A stretch of DNA of 64,000 nucleotides from assembly GCA_963678705.1 (NCBI GenBank), contig OY783222.1, positions 2,170,001 through 2,234,000 of the forward strand, written 5' to 3'. This document shows positions 48,140 through 59,538 of this stretch, piece after piece. Each line of letters starts with the position of its first letter. Positions within the stretch are counted from its first letter, which is position 1. The notes under the pieces were generated by a model. That model was given only the letters and a program-made list of their open reading frames with translations. It ran no database searches and was not told where the DNA came from. Made by a program: the position numbers and the translations under genes. The stretch is from Panorpa germanica. Its lineage: Eukaryota > Arthropoda > Insecta > Mecoptera > Panorpidae.

Positions 48140-49730
48140 ATTTTTATATTTATTTTAGTAGGGAGAAGGGGATTTTAATTCCCCTATGGTTTACACAAGT
48201 AAACATTACTTATTTTAAAACTTTAATGTATTTGGCATAGTAATATAGCTATACTATAAGTGCCGATTGCCGAATCGTTAGTCTCTAGAACAATGTACGG
48301 TTATTTATACTTAACCGACCATGTTAACTAACTATTGCAATAACTATGACTATATCAACCGACCCTTACTGTTCCTTATCGTTGGAAACACCGTAAAGAA
48401 GTTGATCTCACACAAGAATACGTTTATACCTAATCGGATGATTAGTTTTGAGTGCTCTTTCACATTGAAACTGACCTCTAGCGACATTAGACTTGTTCAG
48501 TAGGGTGTAGTCACTTTAGAACACATTATCATGAGAGGAAGTTTCTACTGTAATGTTTATTAATACACCACTGTATCGAAAACGTCTTTATTTCATACGT
48601 ATGCTTTTATAATATGGTATATCAAAGAGCCGCTTTCCGTTTATAAGGGTGTTGCACGAAACTGAGCAACGATAGAACACAAACAATAATCTAAGTGAGT
48701 AACTGTAACAACAACAGAAGTCTGGTGTAGATCTGTTTTGTGTAATCATACAAATGTGCTATCGTTGGCATTGTTCAACAAGGCTGCTTCGAAAGTCATA
48801 CTAAATGCCGTAGCTGTCACAGCCAATGGTTTCCCTCACGGTGGACGCTTACCTTTAAAATCACATGCTTCCTTTTTCTAATTATTAATTTATTGCTATA
48901 GTTTTTGCAGTGAAATTTGAATTGAATGGCGACACAAGCTATATAAAACTTATTTAATAATTTTAAAGCTTCACAGAGCTTTTATTCACTTCCGGTTGCG
49001 ATTGTACCTAACATAAAATTATCACAAGATATTAAACTTAAGAAAACAATTCAATTGCATTGAAACATGTTTCCTTTTTGTTTCTGTGATGTTATTTGTT
49101 ATATAATTAATAGAATAATTTCTTTGAATAAATCCTGTGGTTACGTCTTAACCGCATTTTGCATCCTTAATCCATGCTCTTCAATTATTCATTATTACTC
49201 AAAACTAAACATGGTACAAGAAAATTTTAATGAAAAACTTTTTCTTTAAGAAATAATAAAATAAAAAAAAATATTTATTCTTGAAAAAATCTTATATTTT
49301 CTTATTTGTTTACTTTTATTTTGTTTGTATTCAAGAATTTGCGATGCAATTCATATTTACTCTATAGAACACAAAATACTTATAAAATTCAAATAAGAAA
49401 TATATTATTTTGTTCTATTTGCTATGCTGCCCAATTAACCATACTTAGACTTAAGAAATACTCAGCGCTGGCTCTATAAATGAACGCTGAAAATTCTTAA
49501 TAATTAAGTAGAAGAAAAAACTTTTCTTTCTGTAAGTTTTTTAAAAACTGAAGTGGCTAGACTTTATTCTTGCTTCCGTATGCACTGTTGGAAACTTTTA
49601 ATATTTCTTATTATTAGTTGTTATAGTTATGTACTGCAAAGGCTCGTTCACAACCACAGAAACGTTAGGAATGTGCATAAATTAAAGGCAGTAAATTTAG
49701 GGAATAAATTGGTCCTTCTACAAACTACAG
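48140..49730. other. 1.6 kb, no supported gene
   Basis: AT-rich; 60-codon frames at 48321-48503 and 49067-49249 are unrecognised. Confidence 0.4.
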
Positions 49731-49743
49731 GATATCCGGGATT

Positions 49744-50057
49744 AAACATCTAGCAAGAAACAAAATCCTTCCAAACTCTAAATGCGAATGTGGTGAAGAG
49801 GAGGTAGACCCTGACTACATTCTGTAAAAATACAGCAATGGCAAGAAATAGACTCCAAAGGGCGGTGCTATAGACTTTGCAGACGCTTCCTGTTAACACC
49901 GCCTTTTTGATTCAGAAACCGAAATTTATAACAGCAGTTGCCATGAATATAGATCATTCTTGTTGTCTGGATATAACGTATAAGAAAAAGCAGAACAATA
50001 TTAGGGGCAATAAAAGGCTATGTGCCTAAGAAGCCCGAGAAACTATATATAAAAAAA
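49744..50057 (+). mobile_element. 5'-truncated non-LTR retrotransposon, copy 2, with target duplication
   Basis: 314 bp inserted between direct repeats GATATCCGGGATT at 49731-49743 and 50058-50070. It begins within the ORF2 tail (AAACATCTAGCAAGAAACAA, then AAATGCGAATGTGGTGAAGA, the Cys-rich motif) and ends ATATATAAAAAAA. Severe 5' truncation, an A-rich 3' end and a 13-bp duplication are the signature of target-primed reverse transcription. The coding part has stops (for example after GACTACATTCTG), so it is dead. Related to 46440-46801 but not derived from it, since each has bases the other lacks. Confidence 0.93.
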
Positions 50058-50070
50058 GATATCCGGGATT

Positions 50071-50784
50071 GTTAACAGATTAATTCTTGCAGTCACTGAC
50101 ATTTGACATTTGTATACATATCTTTTACTCTATTGGTTGAAGGGATTAACAATTTGCAATATTGAATAGCTTACAAAATACGTACAAAGAACTAAACATA
50201 TTATGTATCACGTAGAATTTAACAAACTAATCGTTGACCACACAACCTGGTTCTAATGATATTTGTTATTCATCAAACAAACAATAAAATAAAATGAAAC
50301 GAATTAATTTCTATAATGAGTGTACTATGTTGAAATGATACCCATACGAGATTGCTGTGTTACTCACAACTAAATATGAAAGAATCATTTTACGAAGAGA
50401 ATCACAATCAATCGTGACAATGCGTTACGTGCTTTAATTTAATAACCGCATTGGAAATATGCAAATCATTCAACCAACCAGTATCAATATAAAACACAAC
50501 GCGCAGCATTCTACAAATATTATTCTATTAATGTGGAGAGCGAAAATATTGTGCAGTTCGTCGTAAGATGATGTGGAAATTCAAACAAAGAAACAAATGA
50601 AAAGATTGTAACTTATTTAGTGTTAGTATAGTCAGAAATCTCAAGAAAGTTAATAGCTAAAGAGAATTAACATTAGCTCGTTAAAGTTTTCTTTAACAGT
50701 CCAAGTTAACTAAATATTGCGATAATTATGAGTACAGCAATCAGCTCTTAATGTGGTACTGGTGGACTGGTAAATAAACTGATG
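50071..50784. other. No gene seen
   Basis: AT-rich flank between the LINE copy and the mariner element. No supported gene. Confidence 0.4.
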
Positions 50785-50902
50785 TACAGGGTGTCCAGAA
50801 AGGGTATCGGGTATTTGTTTTCGCGCCATATTCGAAACGGGGCGTATAAAGGGTGCGGGGAGGGGTTCGTGGCGTCCGCCATTCTGTGGAGTTTTAGTCA
50901 CG

Positions 50903-51034
50903 ATGGAACAGTACTCGGGGATGCATCGCGCATTTTGCGTACGAGCGTATTATCGTAATGGTGATTCAAAGTTAACAACGTTAACTGTAGGGTACAATAA
51001 AGACCTAGGAGGCTCAAATTTTAATATGAGATAG
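50903..51034 (+). pseudogene. Transposase N-terminal scrap
   Basis: A 43-codon frame starts MEQYSGMHRAFCVRAYYRNG, which resembles the N-terminal helix-turn-helix region (DUF4817-like 'YS..hRafiv..Yyrng.S') common in insect DDE transposases. Homology appears to end after about residue 22, where the tandemly duplicated segment begins, and a stop follows. The middle of the gene, with the rest of the DNA-binding region and the first catalytic Asp, is missing. Confidence 0.6.
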
Positions 51035-51361
51035 TCTAGACACTCCTTTATAAAATTTATATAACGTTTTTATTAGGAGCCTTAAGGGGGCCACACTAGA
51101 GTCATGCATTCAATGGGTTGCAGAAGATAAGTTACATTCAACAATGACATAGCATGCTTACAACGTTAACTGTAAGGTACAATAAAGACCTAGGAGGCTC
51201 AAATTTTAATATGAGATAGTCTAGACACTCCTTTATATAACGTTTTTATTAGGAGCCTTAAGGGGGCCACACTAGAGCCATGCATTCAATGGGTTGCAGA
51301 AGATAAGTTACATTCAACAATGACATAGCATGCTTACAACGTTAACTAAAGACCTAGGAGG
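50976..51361 (+). repeat. Tandem duplication inside the mariner element (2.1 copies)
   Basis: Units start at 50976, 51161 and 51337, each with CAACGTTAACT, then AAAGACCTAGGAGGC. Units 1 and 2 are 185 and 176 bp and almost identical (unit 1 has an extra ATTTATATAA-like insert near 51055); unit 3 is a 25-bp stub that joins the transposase coding sequence. Confidence 0.95.
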
Positions 51362-51370
51362 CGAAATTTT

Positions 51371-51760
51371 TTGGTCCCAGAGTTGCAGGAGTTTGCAGGT
51401 TTCAACTCAAGAACGTGGTTCCAGCAAGATGAGGCCACTTGCCATACCTCAAATAACTCAATAGAAGTTGTTAACGAGTTATTCCCTAATAAAGTCATTT
51501 CGCGAAGGGGTAACATCAACTGGCCTCCCAGAAGCCCCGACCTTAGCCCGCTTGACTATTTTGCATGGGGATACCTTAAAAGTAAGGTTTATCAAAACAA
51601 TCCGACGAATCTAACCCAGTTAAAGCAAAACATCAGGTCAGAAATGGCAGCAATATCGATAGCTATGTGTCAACGTGTTATCGCCAATCTTCGTTTCCGT
51701 TTAGAAGAGTGCCAGCAACGTAACGGTCATCATTTGGATAACGTCATCTTTTCCAAATAA
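51371..51760 (+). pseudogene. Mariner/Tc1-type transposase, C-terminal half
   Basis: A 129-codon frame to a TAA at 51758-51760. Residues 16-24 are WFQQDEATCHTS-like, carrying the second catalytic Asp of the DDE triad. Residues 51-70 are NWPPRSPDLSPLDYFAWGYL, carrying the downstream P-D-SPLD-W signature and the third acidic residue. A YLKSKVYQNNPTNLTQLKQN segment and a C-terminal LEECQQRNGHHLD follow. A complete relative would be about 330-400 residues; here the N-terminal DNA-binding half and first Asp are lost. The listed Met is not a native start. The frame itself is uninterrupted, suggesting fairly recent decay. Confidence 0.9.
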
Positions 51761-51961
51761 TTCTCCAATTCATATGCTAATAATAAACAATAAACTTTTT
51801 TATTGCATACAAATAATTTTTGTTTCATTGAACTTACAAATACCCGATACTCTTTCTGGACACCGTGTATAAGCTGATATCGAATATTTTGTTTTATCAC
51901 CTCTACTTTGATATCATAAACCTCCACTGATAAAAAAATGGCGTGCACAAACAATTTCTTT

Positions 51962-52112
51962 TTGAAATATCTCCTTACCAGTAAGTCCTACGATAAAAAT
52001 AGTTATGATCAATCTGATAGAGAATAAAATTTCCAACAATTTGGACATACAATATTTTCTCGTATATCTGATAGATATTGAGCTGTGCCGCTCTAAAGTA
52101 GATCACTTCTTT
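51962..52112 (+). repeat. Dispersed repeat Z, copy 2
   Basis: CTTACCAGTAAGTCCTACGA, AAAATAGTTATGATCAATCT, AATTTCCAACAATTTGG and CTCTAAAGTAGATCAC, colinear with 44172-44315. Confidence 0.7.
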
Positions 52113-53259
52113 GAAACTAAATGCGTAACACTGTTAGTAATTTCAAGTTTATTACTAGAGAAGGAATTGGACACGCGCAGATAATATATCAACTGAAGAA
52201 AGAGCTTCTTCTACAGTGCATTAATGTAACTGTCAAGTATTAGTATACTTATCACATGCAAAACATACAAAGCCATCGACAAAAACATATAATTTGTTTT
52301 ATTTATAAATTTTTTCTGACATCCTAAACACCTTCTGAGCATCCTTCTCGCACATACTCTGTAAAATTCTTCTGTGTTTCTTAATTCTACTTGTACATCT
52401 ATCCAGTTAACATTGCAAGACGCCCCTTATCAAGAAGGTTTAAACAGACAATGATCAGCGAATATGTTAATACTTCCTTAAACCTATAAAGAAAAAGAAA
52501 ATGCCCTTTTTATTTCTGTAAATTTCTTTGTAAGAATGTAATTGCATTGTAGAAATTCGCATTGCAAAAAGCAGTATTATAACAGGTCTAATATATTGTA
52601 AATAACAATTCGCTAAGGCCTCCTTTCTTTCCTATCAGGACTCTGAGAGGTAATTGGACGAACCATCTTACGTCGGAGACAATTTAAATGATTAAAGAAT
52701 TCTAATTCAATTGATTGTAATTATTTTAAAACAGATTCTCACTCAAACAGTAGATACATGCTCATACAATTAATAATTACATACAAACCCCCGCACTGCG
52801 CTCTCTTAATCAAATGATGATATTCATTACACAAATTAAACGGTTCTGAAGTAAACAAGAAATAAGTATGAGTATGGGCATAAAGGGTAATACGCGATAT
52901 TACAATTAAACAATAGTTATTGTTATGTTATATAATGTATATCTTAGGATCGTAGAATCGTACACCTCTCGTAAGCACAATATATCAACGTAGAACATGT
53001 TCTAAATGTAATTTGATGTTATTCAAAGTGATATTACTATTTGACACGCAAATGCGTTATAACAACAGTTAAAGTTTGTGTACGACAAATACATGTGAGT
53101 AAATATGTATAGGTTTGTATGTGTGTGAAGAACAGGGCCGCCTGAGAGAACAAAACCTCTTTTAAATTAGAGAAAAGCTACTGCTAGCTTTTAGATATAT
53201 GTTATGCATACTCTGTTTGCGTATTAATACGAACTTTTATTACTACGAAGTGGAGGAAT
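52113..53259. other. No gene seen
   Basis: AT-rich 1.1 kb without supported genes or clear repeats. Confidence 0.4.
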
Positions 53260-53640
53260 ATAAATAGAGGAGGAGAAGCTAAGAGAGGAAGAGAACACGT
53301 TGAGAGTGTAATAAGAGAAAGGGATATAAAAGTGCTACAACAAAAAAGAAAGAAGAAGCGAAATTTAACAAAAGATACAAAGAAATGTCGACGAGAAAGA
53401 AGGAGGAGTACCTGGAAGAACAGGAAAATAAGTAAACGTGAATGATTGCAAGATATAGATTAGGTAACAAAAGAAGAGGAAGCAGATACTGAGGAAAAAA
53501 GTAAAGAGGGAAGAGTGTGTAAAGGAGGAAGAGAAATTAAAGCATATTAATTTTATGTCTAGAGAGATATTGCAAGGAAAGAGTGAAGAAAGAGCATAAT
53601 TTGATTTGGAAAATAAGGAGAAAGACAAGAAAGAAGGTGG
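53260..53640 (+). repeat. Polypurine tract, about 380 bp
   Basis: Plus strand strongly purine-biased (GGAGGAGAAGCTAAGAGAGG, AGAAAGAAGAAGCGAAA, GAGGAAGAGAAATTAAAGC). Two overlapping minus-strand frames rich in Phe, Ser and Leu are artefacts of the bias. Confidence 0.7.
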
Positions 53641-54924
53641 ATAAACAACAGAAAGATAGATTTTATCTGTGACTTAGATTTTAACTGTAAAATAAGTTAC
53701 ACCAAGTACAATGTAAGGGTTTGTATTTGGAGGTTAGATCATTTTTATCATTTTTAAACACACATAACTATCTGTTGCGGGCACCTATTAACTAAGGCGA
53801 TCGCTACCCAGTAAACAATTTGGTGAAGTGCCCTATTTAGTGACGTTTCTATCACTATTTTACTTCAATTATAGTTCGCATCAACTTTTTCTTCATTTGT
53901 ATTCCGACAGGTGGAGTGATTCTGTCATCTGTAGCCGATAAAGTAGACATTTTATATGAAAAAATGTGAGAAACTGAACTATAAATGAACTCTTTTATGA
54001 CAAAAAAATCATGACGCATCTTCAATATGATGTCAAAGTGACTCCAAAATGTTTACTGGGTACAGTAGTTACAGGTGCATTTTAGATCACTGAAAGTAGA
54101 ATCTTACTTCATACATTGAACGCACGACTATGTCAAGACATCTTTGTTAAAACTTTACTATTTCTCAGGTTTTTTCGAACCTGATCCGGCTCTGTACCAG
54201 TGCGTGTGTGTTCTTCGCGTATGTTGCGTTCGAAGCTTCTTATCAGTGCCGTGTATCATCCATTTAAATTTAACATTTCGGGGACGGGGTCTACAAGAAT
54301 AAGACTTCTAAAGTGTGTGATAAAACGTAGAACACTAATTACTAATTATATATAGGTCAATTGCACAACGACGAACTCGTAAACAGTAAGCATTTTTAAT
54401 TTGAGATTATTTTAATTATGTTTTAGAATTAATTTTGTTAAAATTTCTTTAGCAGCAGTAAATACTTTCAGACTGGATGAAGAACATCTGAATGTTCGTG
54501 ATATATCGAAACAAGTCGTTACTTAACAAAAGCTAATCATTTATGGATCATCTAATTTCTAATACAAATACTTGCAATCGTCTAACACAGCAAGCAGTCA
54601 ATTAATTTTCAATCTACTTGTAACCTGACAGAACAGTTATTTTTATAGCCGTGTCATAACCAATTAGACTTAATCAGACTGGTCTATTTAAGTTTAATTC
54701 GGCTACTTTTAGATCAAAGAAATGTGTAATTTCAGTAATTTATCACATCTATTGTGTGAAATTGCCCATTCACGTTACATATTATTATTTTGAAATAACT
54801 AGAATAATAATATATAATGTAAACGATTTAAATATGTAACAAGTAGCTAAGTTTGTGTTTAGAGCAGTGGTTCTTAAGCCGTGTTCTCTAGTGTTTCGCG
54901 GGCTAGGATTGAAATATTATTATC
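53641..54924. other. No supported gene
   Basis: Mostly AT-rich. A slightly CpG-richer strip at 54170-54290 contains CTTATCAGTGCCGTG (initiator-like) and a 43-codon frame from 54221 that I do not recognise. Confidence 0.35.
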
Positions 54925-55142
54925 TATAGTCCAAATTACGATTGTTCGGCGGCGACTTATACTTAAAAGAGGTTATAAGAGCGGTATAAATTTATAATAC
55001 GATAATGAATTTTATCTTATTCGTTTTTATATACTTTATAGAAAAATAAGTGAGTCAGTGCTTTTTAGTTATATAGGCAGTTTATACCCCACAACTTGTT
55101 TTAAGTATTAGTCGTCGCCGAACTCTCGTAATTTGAACTATA
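54925..55142. mobile_element. TA-flanked MITE with long inverted termini
   Basis: The left end TATAGTCCAAATTACGA, then GTTCGGCGGCGACT-TATACTTAAAA, is mirrored by the right end TTTTAAGTATTAGTCGTCGC-CGAACTCTCGTAATTTGAAC-TATA. The inverted termini are over 40 bp with few mismatches; total about 215 bp. The flanking TA dinucleotides suggest a Tc1/mariner-type MITE. A half copy is at 63.7 kb. Confidence 0.88.
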
Positions 55143-55174
55143 TATATATATCACATCATTCAGTAAGTTACCCT

Positions 55175-55370
55175 TCAAGCAAAGAAATATCTTGACAAGT
55201 GTTATTCGGACTCGGTATTATTTCCCATTAAAAATCAATGCTTTATCAACACACGAAAATCAGATTTTTGCATTATTTTGAAAATTGCAGATGCAACGTC
55301 ACTAAAACCATTGTAATTCATAAACTAATGGTCATAATGCCATGAAAATTTATCACACGATATTCCAAGC
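55175..55370 (+). repeat. Dispersed repeat U, copy 2
   Basis: AGCAAAGAAATATCTTGACA, AGT, then CAGATTTTTGCATTATTTTG, and CCATTGTAATTCATAAACTA-ATGG correspond in order to 8015-8165. Confidence 0.55.
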
Positions 55371-56203
55371 TTTTAAACGTAAGAACGTTAGAAACTATAC
55401 ACGTACCAAATTGACATCTTTTAAGTACTGTTTTGTTCAAATATTTCTATTAGTTCCTTTCAATATCTTCTCGAATCTTAGAAAGAAGAGTTTCCTTCCT
55501 GTAGAAACATCACACACTTAAAAATGATATTTATTTGTCTTATTTTATTTATTTTTTATTTTAGATATCAAATTTTCGATTAGATGTCCCCTCAAGGCCC
55601 CTCCCTCCTTGTCACATTTTATTACACTTCGCAGACCTCTTTGTGACTTCATTTTGTTTTCAGAGATGGAGTTATGTGCATTGGTTTATGAATGCTTTAA
55701 TTCATGAACTTTTAAGCGCATTTTTTGGAGGATCATGACTTGTAGAGTACTGTCTTGCTGTCTGTGACTTCCAAAAGATTGGGAGCCACTGATTTAAAGA
55801 GTACAGTAGCTAGTAACGAATTCAGCTAATTATGTGTGTGTCAAAATACCACGCTCGACTTGAATATCTTATTAAAATTTCTGATTTGTTACAATGATAT
55901 TTTGATTCCACGTTTAAAACACAGTTATGTTTCTCTACATGAATTATCTTTGTCTAAAAAACGAAATCTTGAGCCACGACACGACACTCGACACTCTTCT
56001 TCTTCTTCTTATATGTTTATAATCTCACAGCATGTGAAGACGACATTTTACATGCTACTTTTTGTCGTATGTAGTTTTAAATAAGAAATTATATGCAATT
56101 TTTTGTTTTTAAGATTGGTATATAACTTCTTTATACGTTAGAAATGAAAAAGTTTTGTATTCTGTTCTTTCACATATTCGATTTATAAAATAGTTTTTGT
56201 GAA
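55371..56203. other. No gene seen
   Basis: A GC-raised strip at 55585-55650 (CCCCTCAAGGCCCCTCCCTC). The frame at 55836-56084 is unrecognised. Confidence 0.4.
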
Positions 56204-56260
56204 CAGTGGCGTACCAAGAGTAATGGAGGCTTGGGTATTACCGAATAAAAGAGCCTTCTT
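56204..56260 (+). mobile_element. Solo hAT-like end
   Basis: CAGTGGCGTACCAAGAGTAA followed by TGGAGGCTTGGG matches the general form of hAT termini, but no partner end or duplication is seen nearby. Confidence 0.3.
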
Positions 56261-56300
56261 TTTAGCTCCAACGCAAACAATTGATTCTAGATATAATTTT

Positions 56301-56463
56301 TTTTTTTTAATATTTATTTTTAGTGCATCAACTTTTAATGTTATTAGCACTTAAAAGGCATATATACATTTACAAACATTTACAATACATAATTCGTAAT
56401 TCATAATTGATAATTTACAACTTATAAAATATATTTAAAATAAAGAAATTAAATTTGTTTTGT
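56301..56463 (+). repeat. Dispersed repeat V, copy 2
   Basis: Poly-T start, TAATATTTATTTTT, AGTGCATCAACTTTTAA, TTATTAGCACTTA, ATACATAATTCGTAATTCAT, TAATTTACAACTTATAA, ATATATTTAAAATAAAGAAA and TTTGTTTTGT, colinear with 12811-12965. Confidence 0.8.
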
Positions 56464-56480
56464 CTTATTGATTTTAACAG

Positions 56481-56560
56481 TAAAGCAAATTTAATCTCTT
56501 TATTTTAGATACCCATACTCGTGTCTATAAGTTGTAAATTATGTATTGCAAATGTATATA
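56481..56560 (-). repeat. Dispersed repeat V, inverted partial copy
   Basis: GCAAATTTAATCTCTTTATT-TTA, then ATAAGTTGTAAATTATGTAT-TGCAAATGT is the reverse complement of the 3' half of the adjacent copy 2, giving an inverted pair with an 18-bp spacer. Confidence 0.7.
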
Positions 56561-57114
56561 TTGTTATTAAAAATATTGCTTACTGATTCATCGTACTTAA
56601 TGCTTTATGCATTTATTTGCATAGGTACTATTTGCGCTAGGTAGTTGTGTACTCATTACACATTTCAGTAGATAACCTTTGCATTAGACAAGGATAGAGA
56701 TATTTTTATATGATATATACACATACAACAAAAAATACTTTTAATTATTATAAATGGAACTTGAAGAAAATGGTTTTTCCATGTCCTTGTTGTGAATAAT
56801 GTTTGCTTGGAAGCAAGATGCCAAAATTTAAGCATAGCTCATGAGTAACGAACCGCAACAATTCGTATGACAGTTGAAATATGATAAAGATGCTGAGAAA
56901 AATACAGCGATGTCAAAGGTCATACCATACATACAGTACAAGCATGACACGATCTCGACCTTTACCAACTAAAATGTATGTGCAGTTGTTCACAGTGGAG
57001 AAATCGTATAAGAAAAGTGAATTAATCATCAAGATGTTATTATATGTAAAGTTGCTAATAAAATAAAATATCAATTATTTTTATTAATTAATGCTATAGA
57101 TTTTTAACTAATGT

Positions 57115-57870
57115 TGTTAAAAAAATTAACAAATTTTTTTTCTCAATTTTTAACGAAATTAACAAGGGTATAACCTTTAAAAATTTTCAACAAAAATTTT
57201 TTTATTTTTATTTTGACATGCGACATATGTTTCTTAGCGTAACTTTTTACGCTGATTTCAAAATTGAAATCCATTTTTGATTATCTTTATTTTTTAGGCA
57301 TGAACGTGCTGATAACTCAAAAACCAAAGCACTTAATAAAAAATTATATACAAATTTAAAAGCAGCATCAAAAACTACCTTAGAATTGATAATCCATGTT
57401 TCTTGATATGTAACTGTTTTCGAGTAATCGGCGTTTAAAAAATTATTTGAACACTTTTTAAATGCCGATATCTTGCAAACCAAAACACCTAGCTAAAAAC
57501 TAATTGCAGATTTGGAATCAGCATTTAAAAATACGTCAGAAGCCATAAAAAAAACACAACATTTTTATTTTCAATTTTTATCAAAATAACAAGAGTATAA
57601 CCTTTAAAAATTTTGAAGAAAAAATAATTTTTTTTTAAATTGACATATGATATATATTTTTTTACGTAATTTTTTACGCTGATTTCAAAAATGAAAACCA
57701 TTTTTGATTATCAGCTGTTTTTAGGGGTTGACTTGCTGATATCTCGTAAACCGAAACATCTAATTAAAAATTATATGCAAATTTGAAATCAGTGTAAAAC
57801 ATTACTTCAAAATTTGAAACCTATTTATTTTTATCTATTGCGGTTTTCGACTAATTAACTTTTTAAACAT
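57115..57870 (-). repeat. PAL265 subfamily b, cluster 8 (minus)
   Basis: AACAAGGGTATAACCTTTAA at about 57160 and AACAAGAGTATAACCTTTAA at about 57590 (spacing about 430 bp, a longer subfamily-b unit). It shares TTTTCGAGTAATCGGCGTTT and ATGCCGATATCTTGCAAACC with cluster 7. Arms ACGCTGATTTCAAAATTGAA and AAATCAG-GT-AAAA present. Confidence 0.92.
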
Positions 57871-59530
57871 TATTTTAAATTTTAAAAGGAGCAAGACGGA
57901 ATAGCAAGGAGGAGGAATTGAGGAAAGTCTTAAAAGGGTCCAAGGGCGTAAAAGGGCTGTGCATCATACGGTCAGAAAATAATACCAAATACACAGAAAT
58001 ATATTTTAAATCATAAATTTATTACAATTCATATTTATCACCCTTCCCTACTAAACTCGCAAATGTTTTTCCTTGACACGTAGGCTGAGACCAGGGGGTA
58101 TCAAACTTCATCCTCCAGCAGTGCAACGGTGTCACGGTACAAACATACGAGTATGTATGTACATTTTACAATTTATTCTTTAATTTCCATTTCATATACC
58201 AATAATAAACCTGTACTGTATTTCTACATTTACCTCACTTCACATCTATTCAAAATGGTATCGTACCCATAGTTATTTCAACGAAACATGCAATTATCAA
58301 TGAAAATGAAATGTGTTCAGGTGTGTAGCTATCAAAATAATAACCGTCACTTCGAAATCTATGACGTCAGATGATGATTAATTTTATATCAAAATATGAA
58401 TCGCTAATTATTTTTGTGTCATCTTTTTGAAGTACATTTATTAAAGAGGGACATTAATTATAACTGCAGGGGATAAATCTAATGATGCATGACATTTGTA
58501 ACTTATTTAAGGCTTTATTCTTTTATTAAGATTATTAAACTTGTATGTTTTAATATATTTTTAATTAAAAAAACTCGAAGATGAAATAGGATTTTTTTTA
58601 AATGTAAAACATGTTTTGTAATATAAAATGTGTATTAATAAGTTTGCAATCGAGTCAGAAATAGATTGCAATAATACTTTTAAGCAAGAAAAATTGATCC
58701 GGTAATGCACTAAGAACTCGTTGTGATAATACATGTGATTCCACAATAAATAAAGAATAAAATTATAGTTAAAAATAAATAATAAATTACCAACGATATT
58801 TTAACATTGTCTTCCTTCTAATATGTACCCGCCATATTGAATACACATATACAATATATATTTTTTTAATAGTCGCATTACTAGATAATTTATTCCGCTT
58901 ATCACATGACATTAATTCATTTGACTCGACTACGCTCATCCTAATCGGCACAGGCCGGCACGGGTTTTGTACATAACATATACACCGAACTACATATTCC
59001 TCTTCATCCCACTCTACCGTTTGGTACTGGTGGGTCCTGTCTAAAACGAGCCACCCACTTACTCCCACTCCCACTCCGCTGTCCCATTCCCACTTCACAA
59101 CGTACTAGTACTAGCAGCGCCTGACTGCAACCCTGATACTTCTACCTTGTCGTAGTCGTATGTAGATAGATATAACATTTAACATTAACATTATTTTGTA
59201 CCACTCTTCTTCTCAGAGTACTGAAAGCATATTCTCGAAAATAGCTGCGTTTACATCATCAACAACAAGAAGAGCTTAAAGTTTTTTATGCAGGAAGATT
59301 TGTATTCAACTACTATCAAAATTTATAACCCCGTTTTGTGACATTGATATCGAAAACAAGGACTCACAATTGCGTGAAGTCTTATATGGACAGTTAGTAT
59401 TAAAAATGTAGAAATGTGTAAAAAGAATATAACATTTATTAATTGCTTTGTCCTTTATATCGAAGTAACTAGCCCTGAAAATCGATGGAGCTAAAGCGTT
59501 ATGCCATAACTTGCGTTATAATTATTATAA
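57871..59530. other. No supported gene
   Basis: A purine-rich strip at 57888-57960, and a pyrimidine-rich GC-raised strip at 59030-59100 (CCACCCACTTACTCCCACTC). The 103-codon minus-strand frame at 58787-59098 includes a Gly/Val-rich artefact of that strip and has no recognised domain. Confidence 0.4.
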
Positions 59531-59538
59531 AGCAGAAG

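Larger units (their letters stand above)
50787..51867 (+). mobile_element. Mariner/Tc1-superfamily transposon, internally rearranged
   Basis: 1081 bp flanked by TA (50785-50786 and 51868-51869), the target of IS630-Tc1-mariner elements. Terminal inverted repeats of about 32 bp: the left reads GGTGTCCAGAAAGGGTATCG from the fourth base, and the right mirrors it with 2 mismatches in 32. It contains an N-terminal coding scrap, an internal tandem duplication and the C-terminal half of a transposase. It cannot encode an active enzyme; the conserved ends could still be mobilised in trans. Confidence 0.95.

Noticed and set aside
50710-50901. Minus-strand 63-codon frame overlapping the mariner left end
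   Set aside because: It lies across the transposon terminal repeat and is antisense to the transposase leader; no homology expected.
53279-53628. Phe/Leu/Ser-rich minus-strand frames as membrane proteins
   Set aside because: They are the complement of a polypurine tract, which automatically gives Phe, Leu and Ser codons. The same applies at 1.7 and 17.8-18.0 kb.
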